A stretch of DNA of 64,000 nucleotides from CAIKMD01 sp963803265 (GTDB taxonomy: Bacteria; Pseudomonadota; Alphaproteobacteria; ATCC43930; CGMCC-115725), in NCBI GenBank assembly GCA_963803265.1, contig CAWDLZ010000020.1, positions 248,001-312,000 of the forward strand. The letters run 5' to 3'. The position numbers and the translations under genes were made by a program. Shown piece by piece: positions 55,729-63,381 of the stretch. Each line of letters begins with the position of its first letter. Position 1 is the first letter of the stretch. Below the pieces are notes generated by a model. The model did no database searches and was not told the DNA's origin. It saw only the letters and a program-made list of their open reading frames with translations.

Positions 55729-57147
55729 TCAGACGATGGCGCCCGCCGGCATCCGCTGCCGGCACGGCTGCGCCCCGGCGGGCGTGGCCGCGCCCGCGAC
55801 GCGAATGCAGTTACGGCCGCCGTTCTTGGCCGCATAGAGCGCCTCGTCGGCGCGCTGCAACAGGCTCTCGGGCGTCTCCTCGACGTCGCGGGTCACGGCG
55901 ACGCCGATGCTGATCGTGACCGGCACCGCGGACTCGCCGACCTCGATCGGCTTGTCGCCGATGACGGCGCGCAGGCGCTCGGCGACGACGAGCGCGACCT
56001 GCAGCGGCGTCTCGGGCAGCACGACGACGAATTCCTCGCCGCCATAGCGCGCGACCAGGTCGAAGCCGCGGACATGGCGCGAGACGCGGCTCGTCACTTC
56101 CTTGAGCACGGCGTCGCCGGCGGCATGGCCGTGGGTATCGTTGACCCGCTTGAACCAGTCGATGTCGAAAATCAGCAGCGCCGGCCCCATGGCGCCCTCG
56201 GCGACCCGGGTCAGCAGCCCATCGAGATGCGCCGATAGGTAGCGCCGGTTGTAAAGCCCGGTGAGGCTGTCTGTCAGCGCCAGGGCGAGACTCTTTTGAT
56301 AATTCTCGTGCAGCCGGTCCTGCAGCCGCTTGCGGCGGATCTGGGTGCGGGCGCGGGCGATCAATTCGTTGCGGTCGAGCGGGCGCACGAGATAATCGGT
56401 GGCGCCGAGATCGAGCCCCTTGGCGAGGCGCGCCAGCTCGTCCGGATCGGCGATCAGGAGGATCGGCACCAGCCGGCTCGCCTCGTTGGCGCGCAACTGC
56501 GAGACGACGCGCAGCGCGTCGACCTTGGCCGACATGCTGAGGATCACGAGCTCGATCGTGGCATCGCAAGCGGCGACGAGCTCTTCGGGCGTCGCCGGAC
56601 GCACGGTCTCGCTCGCCAGAGGCGCCAGCATCTCGGCGATGCGCGCGCCGGCAAAAGCATTCTCCTCCCACAGCAGCACGCGGGCCGGCGCGGTATTCTC
56701 CTGCAGCGGGTCCTTGTCGAACAGCGAGTTGAACCGCCCGTAAACGTCTTCCCGGTGGCGCCATTCCTCCATCATGCGCCGCAAGCGGACGAGCGAGCGG
56801 ACGCGGGCGAAGAGCGCAATGTCGTTCACCGGCTTGGTGAGAAAGTCGTCGGCGCCGGCCTCGAGCCCGCGCACGCGGTCGCTGAGCTCGCTGAGGGCCG
56901 TCACCATCACCACCGGAATATCGGCCGTCTGGGGGTTGCTCTTGAGGCGCCGGCAGGTCTCGTACCCGTCCATGCGCGGCATCATCACGTCGAGGAGGAC
57001 GAGATCGGGATGCTCGCGCTGCGCGATCTCGATCGCGGCGATGCCGTCATTGGCGGTCAGGACATGGAAGTATTCGCTCGAGAGCTTGGCCTCGAGCAGC
57101 TTCACGTTGACGTCAACGTCATCGACAACGAGGATTCGGGCGGACAT
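55729..57147 (-). CDS. pleD: Response regulator/diguanylate cyclase PleD
   Basis: A 472-residue protein with two receiver domains and a GGDEF domain. The first receiver begins ARILVVDDVDVNVKLLEAKL with the phospho-aspartate in DLVLLDVMMPRMDGYET; the second, degenerate one lies at about residues 150-270. The cyclase part has LTDSLTGLYNRRYL, the active site RYGGEEFVVVL and an inhibitory I-site R-G-F-D five residues before it. It makes cyclic di-GMP at the pole during the cell cycle in Caulobacter-type alphaproteobacteria. It follows divK by 38 bases on the same strand. Confidence 0.95.
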   Translation of the reverse strand: MSARILVVDDVDVNVKLLEAKLSSEYFHVLTANDGIAAIEIAQREHPDLVLLDVMMPRMDGYETCRRLKSNPQTADIPVVMVTALSELSDRVRGLEAGADDFLTKPVNDIALFARVRSLVRLRRMMEEWRHREDVYGRFNSLFDKDPLQENTAPARVLLWEENAFAGARIAEMLAPLASETVRPATPEELVAACDATIELVILSMSAKVDALRVVSQLRANEASRLVPILLIADPDELARLAKGLDLGATDYLVRPLDRNELIARARTQIRRKRLQDRLHENYQKSLALALTDSLTGLYNRRYLSAHLDGLLTRVAEGAMGPALLIFDIDWFKRVNDTHGHAAGDAVLKEVTSRVSRHVRGFDLVARYGGEEFVVVLPETPLQVALVVAERLRAVIGDKPIEVGESAVPVTISIGVAVTRDVEETPESLLQRADEALYAAKNGGRNCIRVAGAATPAGAQPCRQRMPAGAIV

Positions 57148-57185
57148 GGTTCAGGATTCGCTCTGATCTCGCGCTGGGGTTGCTC

Positions 57186-57554
57186 TCAGGCACAGAATCG
57201 CGCGACCGTCTGGAGAAAATTCGCGACCGAGATCGGCTTGGCGATATAGGCCTCGCAGCCGCCCTCGCGGATCTTCTCCTCGTCGCCCCTCATCGCGAAG
57301 GCGGTCACCGCGATGATCGGAATCGTCTTCAGATCGTCGTCCTCCTTGATCCACTTCGTCACTTCGAGGCCGGAAACCTCGGGCAACTGAATGTCCATGA
57401 GAATAAGATCGGGACGGTGCAGACGCGCGAGGTGGAGCGCCTCCATGCCGTCCTTGGTCTGCAAGATGTCGTAGCCATGCGCTTCGAGGAGATCATGAAA
57501 GAGCTTCATGTTCAGGTCGTTGTCCTCGACGATGAGAACCCGCTTGGTCATCAT
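57186..57554 (-). CDS. divK: Single-domain response regulator DivK
   Basis: A 122-residue receiver domain only. It has the acidic pair in KRVLIVEDNDLNMKLFHDLL, the phospho-aspartate D54-region in PDLILMDIQLPEVSGLEV, the threonine in IIAVTAFAMRGD and the lysine in EAYIAKPIS. Sequence and the link to pleD identify it as DivK, which controls DivJ/PleC/DivL and CtrA in the cell cycle. A CtrA-like TTAA-N6-TTAA pair lies in the upstream gap. Confidence 0.95.
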   Translation of the reverse strand: MMTKRVLIVEDNDLNMKLFHDLLEAHGYDILQTKDGMEALHLARLHRPDLILMDIQLPEVSGLEVTKWIKEDDDLKTIPIIAVTAFAMRGDEEKIREGGCEAYIAKPISVANFLQTVARFCA

Positions 57555-57675
57555 GCGATCCTTCCTGGCCGCGAAGCCTCAATGCTCGGCGGCACGCGAT
57601 GTTAGGCGCGCAACCGTTAAAAGAGCATCCACGAGGCCGACACTTTCGCCGCACCGCGCGGCCGTCAGCTATAGG

Positions 57676-57689
57676 TTAAACTACGTTAA
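57676..57689. promoter_or_regulatory. Possible CtrA box between divK and the ROK gene
   Basis: TTAA-ACTACG-TTAA, two half-sites with six bases between them, lies 122 bases before divK and 21 bases before the ROK kinase start. The CtrA consensus is TTAA-N7-TTAA, so spacing is one short. divK is CtrA-controlled in Caulobacter, which makes the location suggestive. Confidence 0.35.
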
Positions 57690-57709
57690 CAATTGCTGAA
57701 CGGCGGCCC

Positions 57710-58618
57710 ATGCGCATCGGCATCGATATCGGCGGCACCAAGATCGAGGCGGCGGCGCTCGCGCGCGACGGCACGATCCGGTTGCGCCGGCGCATCGCCA
57801 CGCCCCAGGGCGACTATGCGGGAATCCTGGCCTCGGTCAAAGCCCTGATCGAGGAGGTCGAGGCCGAGCTGGGGCCCGCCGCGAGCGTCGGGGTCGCCCA
57901 TCCGGGCACGGTGTCGCCCCGGACCGGCCTGGTGAAGAACGCCAACTCGACCTGCCTGATCGGGCGGCCGCTCGACCGCGACCTCGCGGCGGCGCTGGGC
58001 CGTCCGGTGCGGCTCGCCAACGACGCCAATTGCTTCGCCTTGAGCGAGGCGACCGACGGGGCGGCGCAGGGTGCCGAGGCGGCGTTCGGCGTTATCCTCG
58101 GCACCGGGGTCGGCGGCGGAATTGTCGTCGCGGGACGCCTCCTGATCGGGGTCAACGCGATTGCCGGCGAGTGGGGCCATTCGCCCCTGCCCTGGCCGCG
58201 CGACGACGAGCGCCCCGGCCCGCTCTGCTATTGCGGCCAGCATGGCTGCATCGAGACGTTCCTATCAGGACCGGGCCTAGCCCGCGACCACCGCGCCATC
58301 ACCGGCGAGGATGCCGAGCCGCGTCGCATCGCGATGAGGGCCGCCCAGGGCGACCCGGCTGCCGGCCGCACGCTCGAGCGCTATCTCGACCGGCTGGCGC
58401 GGAGCTTGGCCACGGTCATCAACCTGCTCGACCCCGAGATCATCGTGCTGGGCGGCGGGCTCGGGCAAATCGACGCGATTTATCGCGCAGTGCCGCGGCT
58501 TTGGGGCGCTTACGCATTCTCCGATTCGGTCGCCACGAAACTCGTGCCGCCGCGCTGGGGCGATGCCAGCGGCGCGCGCGGCGCCGCCTGGCTGTGGCCG
58601 CCCGAGCCGGAGTCCTGA
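57710..58618 (+). CDS. ROK-family sugar kinase (fructokinase-like)
   Basis: A 302-residue ROK kinase. The phosphate loop is MRIGIDIGGTKIEAAALARD, the sugar site includes NANSTCLIGRPL and LANDANCFALSEAT with the catalytic aspartate, and the ROK zinc motif is CYCGQHGCIETFLSGPGL. A second ATP motif is VLGGGLGQIDAIY. The F-L-S-G-P-G-L variant fits the fructokinase/Mak branch, though N-acetylglucosamine kinase cannot be excluded. Confidence 0.9.
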   Translation: MRIGIDIGGTKIEAAALARDGTIRLRRRIATPQGDYAGILASVKALIEEVEAELGPAASVGVAHPGTVSPRTGLVKNANSTCLIGRPLDRDLAAALGRPVRLANDANCFALSEATDGAAQGAEAAFGVILGTGVGGGIVVAGRLLIGVNAIAGEWGHSPLPWPRDDERPGPLCYCGQHGCIETFLSGPGLARDHRAITGEDAEPRRIAMRAAQGDPAAGRTLERYLDRLARSLATVINLLDPEIIVLGGGLGQIDAIYRAVPRLWGAYAFSDSVATKLVPPRWGDASGARGAAWLWPPEPES

Positions 58619-58622
58619 CGGC

Positions 58623-59444
58623 TCAGCAGCTCGGCTTGGCGAGCGGCTCGATCTCGTCGAGCTTGGCGCGCAGCACATAGTCGCCGTAATCGAGCGACAT
58701 GTCCTGCGAGACGCCATTGTCCAGAAGGCGCATGCTCAACTGGTAATCGGGCATATCCGCATCGGACTTGTCCGCATCGGCGGCAAAGAAGGCGAGGCTC
58801 ATGCGCCAGGACGGCCGCTGCAGCAGCGGGCTGTCGAGCGGCTTTTCGGGATGCGGATCGGGCTGGAGCTCGGGGCCGATGACGGCGGTGATCTGCCCGG
58901 CGTTTTCCACCGCCGCGCCGTCGAAGATCTTGCGTGCGACGAACTGATCGCCGGCCTGGGCGCGCTCGATCAGCACCAGCGTATGCGCGGTCGGAAACAA
59001 CACGCCCGGAGCGAGCGTCAGCGTGGTTTGCTCGGGCTTGTCGAAGATCGCGACGCCACCCTTGTCCTTGCCGTCGAGATGGGCCTCGCCGTGGATATCG
59101 TCCTCGACCTCGCCGTTGCGCACGCGCCGCTCGTTGTAGCGATAGCGCAGCCCGTCCTTCGATTCCCAGGTCACCAGCGTCGAATTGACCTCGACATCGC
59201 CGTCCTCGGCATAGGCAAGACGCAGTTGGAAGCGCTGCTCCACGGTCCAGCCATCGCAGGCCTCGCCCCATTCGTAATACATGCCGCCGGATGCGCCGGC
59301 GACGCCGCTCGAGCTCTTGGCGCTGTCGAGGGTGAGGCTGTAGAGCGCGCGATGCGGCGAGATGTCCACCGCCAAAGCGGGCGGCGCCGCCAAAACCAGC
59401 ACCGCCACGCCAACAGCCAGGGGATGGCCCGGACGATGCCTCAT
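58623..59444 (-). CDS. eipB: Cell-envelope integrity protein EipB (DUF1849)
   Basis: A 273-residue exported protein. The signal peptide is MRHRPGHPLAVGVAVLVLAA with cleavage after ALA. The mature part begins ISPHRALYSLTLDSAKSSSG, the DUF1849 opening, and continues as beta-rich sequence (MYYEWGEACDGWTVEQRFQL, GEVEDDIHGEAHLDGKDKGG, LVLIERAQAGDQFVARKIFD). Two cysteines remain, C63 and the C-terminal C273, matching the single disulfide of Brucella EipB that closes the beta-spiral. It supports envelope integrity in the periplasm. Confidence 0.92.
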   Translation of the reverse strand: MRHRPGHPLAVGVAVLVLAAPPALAVDISPHRALYSLTLDSAKSSSGVAGASGGMYYEWGEACDGWTVEQRFQLRLAYAEDGDVEVNSTLVTWESKDGLRYRYNERRVRNGEVEDDIHGEAHLDGKDKGGVAIFDKPEQTTLTLAPGVLFPTAHTLVLIERAQAGDQFVARKIFDGAAVENAGQITAVIGPELQPDPHPEKPLDSPLLQRPSWRMSLAFFAADADKSDADMPDYQLSMRLLDNGVSQDMSLDYGDYVLRAKLDEIEPLAKPSC

Positions 59445-59561
59445 GTTACCGATCTCCGAACCACGCGCCGGTTCACCTCGCTTGACGGACGCCGACAGTA
59501 TGTCACGCTTCCCGCGCTTGCGATAGCGCAGCAGGACCGGTCGCGGCAAGCTCTGCCGAAA

Positions 59562-59576
59562 GGGAAAATTTTTCCC
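59562..59576. repeat. AT-cored inverted repeat upstream of the GGDEF gene
   Basis: GGGAAAA-T-TTTTCCC is a perfect inverted repeat in the 230-base gap between eipB and the GGDEF gene, about 100 bases before the latter. It could be an operator or a weak terminator-like hairpin. Nothing else is recognised in this gap. Confidence 0.35.
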
Positions 59577-59674
59577 CAGGACGGACCGAGAAATGCCGCG
59601 GTTCAGGCCGATTTTCCTGGCATGGGCTTTGCGAGACCGCCTCCGACGCCATTACTGCGAGGGATGCCGCCGCC

Positions 59675-60346
59675 ATGCCTGTTGCCGCGAACGATCGACG
59701 CGAGGCCGAAGACGTGCTTGCCGCGCCGGCGCCGCGCCGCCAAGGCAAGCTCATCCGGCTGATTCCGCTGGCTCCGGTCAAGCAGCCGGCGCTGCTCGAC
59801 TGGGCGCGCGCGATCGCGGCGGAAGCCGATCGGCGCGTCGCCGAGCTCGAGGCGCGCCTCAGCTTTCTCGAAGGGCAAATCGTCACCGACGAACTGACCG
59901 GCCTGCTCAACCGGCGCGGCTTCATCAATGCCTTCGCGCGCGCCAACGCCGCCGCGGGCCGCCGCGGGCCCGCCGGCGTGGTGATCGTGTGCGATCTCGA
60001 CGGCTTCAAGACCGTGAACGACCTCTTGGGCCATGCCCGGGGCGACGAATTGCTGCGCCAGCTCGGCGGTCTGCTACGCCGGAAGACGCGCAAGATGGAC
60101 GCGGCCGCCCGGATCGGCGGCGATGAATTCGCGCTCCTCCTCATCGGCGCCTCGCCGGCCACGGCCAAGCGCAAGTGCCAAGGCCTCGCGCGCTCGATCG
60201 AAACGCTCGGATTGAGCGCCAGTTTCGGATTTACCGCCTTCGACGGCGGCGCCGACGACAACTCCGTGCTGCATCGCGCCGACATGGCGATGTACGAGGA
60301 AAAGCGCCGCAACGCCGGCGTGGCGCGCCTGCCCGTCCGACGCTGA
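59675..60346 (+). CDS. GGDEF-domain diguanylate cyclase, short
   Basis: A 223-residue protein. About 50 N-terminal residues are unassigned, then a short coiled coil (AIAAEADRRVAELEARLSFLEG) leads into a GGDEF domain: TDELTGLLNRRGFI, VIVCDLDGFKTVNDLLGHARG, the intact active site RIGGDEFALLLIG and an I-site R-K-M-D exactly five residues before GGDEF. So it should be an active, product-inhibited cyclase. No sensor domain or membrane segment is present; the coiled coil may dimerise it. It is convergent with aspS, whose stop lies directly after. Confidence 0.9.
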   Translation: MPVAANDRREAEDVLAAPAPRRQGKLIRLIPLAPVKQPALLDWARAIAAEADRRVAELEARLSFLEGQIVTDELTGLLNRRGFINAFARANAAAGRRGPAGVVIVCDLDGFKTVNDLLGHARGDELLRQLGGLLRRKTRKMDAAARIGGDEFALLLIGASPATAKRKCQGLARSIETLGLSASFGFTAFDGGADDNSVLHRADMAMYEEKRRNAGVARLPVRR

Positions 60347-62137
60347 TCAGCCTTTGGGTTTCGCTTCCGTGGGCAGCGCGAGCCGGATGTGAAGCTCGCG
60401 CAGGCGCTCGGGCGCGACCGGCGCCGGCGCCTGCATCAGCAGGTCCTGCGCCTGCTGGTTCATCGGGAACGCGACGACCTCGCGGATATTGGGCGTATCG
60501 GCCAGCAGCATCACGATGCGGTCGATTCCGGGCGCCGAGCCGCCATGGGGCGGCGCGCCGAATTTGAACGCCGCCAACATGCCGCCGAAGCGCGCCTCGA
60601 CCTCGGCCGCGCTGTAACCCGCGATCTCGAAAGCCCGGTACATGATCTCGGGCTTGTGGTTGCGGATCGCCCCCGAGCTCAGCTCGACGCCGTTGCACAC
60701 GATGTCGTACTGGTAGGCGTTGATCGCGAGCGGGTCCTTCGTGTTGAGCGCCTCGAGCCCGCCTTGCGGCATCGAGAACGGGTTGTGGCTGAATACGATT
60801 CTCTTCGACTCCTCGTCGAATTCGTACATCGGGAAATCGGTCACCCAGCAAAACGCGAAGACGCCGGATTGCGCGAGCTTCAACTCGTCGCCGATCTTAA
60901 GCCGCGCCGCGGCGGCGAAGAGCCGGAACGTCTTCGGGTCGCCGCAGACGAAGAACACGGCATCGCTGTCCTGGAGCTGCAACGCCGTCCGCAGCGCCTC
61001 GGTGCGCTCCGGCCCGAGATTGCGCGCGATCGGGCCGGCGCCCTCGCCGTCGCGGAAGAAGATGTAGCCGAGACCGGGCTGGCCCTCGCCCTGCGCCCAG
61101 GAATTCATCCGGTCGCAGAAAGCGCGGTTGCCGCCCGTGGGCGCCGGGATGGCCCAGACCCGAACCTTCTCGTCGGCCTCGATCTGGCCGGCGAAAATCT
61201 TGAAGCCCGAGCCGCGGAAGGTCTCGGTGGCGTCGCTCATCGCGATCGGATTGCGGAGATCGGGCTTGTCGGTGCCGTATTTGGCGAGCGCCTCGGCATA
61301 GGGGATGCGCGGGAACGGCGTCTTCGTCACGGCGCGGCCGCGCCCGAATTCCTCGAAGACGCCGGCGATCACCGGCTCGATCGCCGCGAACACGTCTTCT
61401 TGGGTCACGAACGACATCTCGAAATCGAGCTGATAGAACTCGCCCGGCGAGCGGTCGGCGCGGCTCGCTTCGTCGCGAAAGCAGGGCGCGATCTGGAAAT
61501 AGCGGTCGAACCCCGCCACCATCAAAAGCTGCTTGAATTGCTGCGGCGCCTGCGGGAGCGCGTAGAAGGTCCCGGGATGGAGCCGGCTCGGCACCAGATA
61601 ATCGCGGGCGCCCTCGGGCGAGGAGGCGGTCAGGATCGGGGTTTGGAACTCGATGAAGCCCTGCTCGATCATGCGGCGCCGGATCGAGGCGATCACCGCC
61701 GAGCGCATCACGATGTTGGCGTGGACGCTCTCGCGCCGGAGATCGAGGAAGCGATAGCGCAGGCGCATGTCTTCCGGATAATCCGCCTCGGTATTGACCG
61801 GGAACGGCAAGGCCTCGGCCTCGGACAAGACCTCGAGCGCCTTGATCTGCAGCTCGACCTCGCCGGTCGGGAGCTTCGGATTGACGGTCTCGGCCGAGCG
61901 CGCGACGACGGCGCCGAGGACCGTGACCACGCTTTCGAGGCGCAGCGCGTCGACCGCTGCAAAAAGCGGCGAGGACACGTCGATGACGCATTGCGTGACG
62001 CCGTAATGGTCGCGCAAATCGACGAAGAGGAGTTGGCCGTGGTCGCGCTTGCGATGGACCCAGCCGGCGAGGCGGGCGTCCGATCCGGTGGCGGCGAGGC
62101 GGAGCGCGCCGCAAGTCGTGGTTCGGTAGGCATGCAT
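60347..62137 (-). CDS. aspS: Aspartyl-tRNA synthetase
   Basis: A 596-residue bacterial-type AspRS. The N-terminal anticodon-binding OB fold holds VHRKRDHGQLLFVDLRDHYG. Class II motif 2 is in QIAPCFRDEASRADRSPGEF; motif 3 is GIDRIVMLLAD; the bacterial GAD insertion domain lies between. ATP and aspartate give Asp-tRNA in the cytoplasm. The start MHAYRTTTCGALRL at 62137 is standard. Many alphaproteobacterial AspRS also charge tRNA-Asn; this cannot be decided by eye. It is divergent from rnd across 64 bases. Confidence 0.97.
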   Translation of the reverse strand: MHAYRTTTCGALRLAATGSDARLAGWVHRKRDHGQLLFVDLRDHYGVTQCVIDVSSPLFAAVDALRLESVVTVLGAVVARSAETVNPKLPTGEVELQIKALEVLSEAEALPFPVNTEADYPEDMRLRYRFLDLRRESVHANIVMRSAVIASIRRRMIEQGFIEFQTPILTASSPEGARDYLVPSRLHPGTFYALPQAPQQFKQLLMVAGFDRYFQIAPCFRDEASRADRSPGEFYQLDFEMSFVTQEDVFAAIEPVIAGVFEEFGRGRAVTKTPFPRIPYAEALAKYGTDKPDLRNPIAMSDATETFRGSGFKIFAGQIEADEKVRVWAIPAPTGGNRAFCDRMNSWAQGEGQPGLGYIFFRDGEGAGPIARNLGPERTEALRTALQLQDSDAVFFVCGDPKTFRLFAAAARLKIGDELKLAQSGVFAFCWVTDFPMYEFDEESKRIVFSHNPFSMPQGGLEALNTKDPLAINAYQYDIVCNGVELSSGAIRNHKPEIMYRAFEIAGYSAAEVEARFGGMLAAFKFGAPPHGGSAPGIDRIVMLLADTPNIREVVAFPMNQQAQDLLMQAPAPVAPERLRELHIRLALPTEAKPKG

Positions 62138-62166
62138 GGCCGACAAAAGCGGGGAGGAACGACACT

Positions 62167-62195
62167 TTGTCAAGCGGCCAGCCTCGGTGTATAGC
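62167..62195 (+). promoter_or_regulatory. Sigma-70 promoter of rnd, probably giving a leaderless mRNA
   Basis: TTGTCA (62167-62172), exactly 17 bases, then TATAGC (62190-62195). The ATG of rnd is at 62202, six bases after the -10, where transcription would start. This predicts a leaderless or nearly leaderless transcript and explains the lack of a ribosome-binding site. Confidence 0.65.
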
Positions 62196-62201
62196 ACCGG
62201 C

Positions 62202-63380
62202 ATGACTCTCATCGCCGATTCCGACGCGCTGGCCGCGTTCTGCCGACGCCAGGCGAAAGCCGGCTTCGTCACCGTCGACACCGAATTCATGCGCGATCGC
62301 ACGTTCTGGCCGATCCTGTGCCTGGTGCAGATCGCCGGCCCCGACGAGGCCGCCGCGATCGATCCGATGGCCGCCGGCATCGATTTGACGCCGCTCTTTG
62401 CCCTGATGGCCGATGCCGATGTCCTCAAGGTCTTCCACGCCGCCCGCCAGGACATCGAGATTTTCGTCAATCTGACCGGCGCGGTGCCGACGCCGCTGTT
62501 CGACACCCAGGTCGCGGCGATGGTCTGCGGCTTTGGCGAATCGGCGAGCTACGAGACGCTGGCGAGCCGGCTCGCCGGCGCGCAGATCGACAAATCCTCA
62601 CGCTTCACCGATTGGGCGCACCGCCCCTTGACCGAGCGCCAGCTCCATTATGCGCTCGCCGATGTCGTGCCGCTCCGCACCGTCTATGACAAGCTCAGCC
62701 GACGCCTGCACGCCACCGGCCGGGCGTCGTGGCTCGATGAAGAGATGGCCGGGCTGACCGATGCCGAGACCTATCGGCTCGATCCGGCCCTCGCCTGGCG
62801 CCGGCTGAAGCTGCGCTCCCAGAACCGCAAGCTGCTCGCCCTCGCTTATGAGCTTGCCGCCTGGCGCGAGGCGACGGCGCAGCAGCGCGATCTGCCGCGC
62901 AGCCGCGTGCTGCGCGACGAGTCGCTCCTCGAGATTGCCGCCCATGCGCCGCGCAGCGCGGCCGAGCTGGCGCGCTCGCGGGGCCTCGGCAAGGGCTTCG
63001 CCGAAGGCAAGTTCGGCACCGAGATCCTGGCCGTGATCGAGCGCGTGCTCGCCACGCCCGAGAGCCGGTATCCCGTGCCGCCGCCGCGCCGCGAGCCGCC
63101 GCCCGGGATCGGTCCGCTGGTCGAGCTGTTGCGCGTGCTGTTGAAGCTGCGCGCCGAGGAAAACGATGTCGCCCCGCGCCTCATCGCCGATGCCGAGGAT
63201 CTGGAGCTGCTGGCCGGCGACGATCGCGCCGTCGTCAAGGCGCTATCGGGGTGGCGCGGCGAAATCTACGGCCGCGACGCGCTCGACCTGAAGCATGGCA
63301 AGCTCGCGCTCACGGCCCAGGGCAAGCAAATCGAGCTCGTGCGGCTCGACGCTCCGCCCTCGCAGGCGGCGGCGCAGTGA
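62202..63380 (+). CDS. rnd: Ribonuclease D
   Basis: A 392-residue 3'-5' exoribonuclease. The DEDDy residues are seen in VTVDTEFMRDRTFW (D-x-E), HAARQDIEIFVNL, and HYALADVVPL (Y-x3-D). A HRDC domain follows with LPRSRVLRDESLLEIAAHAP and RGLGKGFAEGKFG. It trims tRNA and other RNA 3' ends. The start at 62202 fits the promoter just upstream. Confidence 0.95.
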   Translation: MTLIADSDALAAFCRRQAKAGFVTVDTEFMRDRTFWPILCLVQIAGPDEAAAIDPMAAGIDLTPLFALMADADVLKVFHAARQDIEIFVNLTGAVPTPLFDTQVAAMVCGFGESASYETLASRLAGAQIDKSSRFTDWAHRPLTERQLHYALADVVPLRTVYDKLSRRLHATGRASWLDEEMAGLTDAETYRLDPALAWRRLKLRSQNRKLLALAYELAAWREATAQQRDLPRSRVLRDESLLEIAAHAPRSAAELARSRGLGKGFAEGKFGTEILAVIERVLATPESRYPVPPPRREPPPGIGPLVELLRVLLKLRAEENDVAPRLIADAEDLELLAGDDRAVVKALSGWRGEIYGRDALDLKHGKLALTAQGKQIELVRLDAPPSQAAAQ

Positions 63381-63381
63381 A

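Noticed and set aside
60389..62194. 601-codon open frame opposite aspS
   Set aside because: Antisense to a clear aspartyl-tRNA synthetase; product resembles no protein family.
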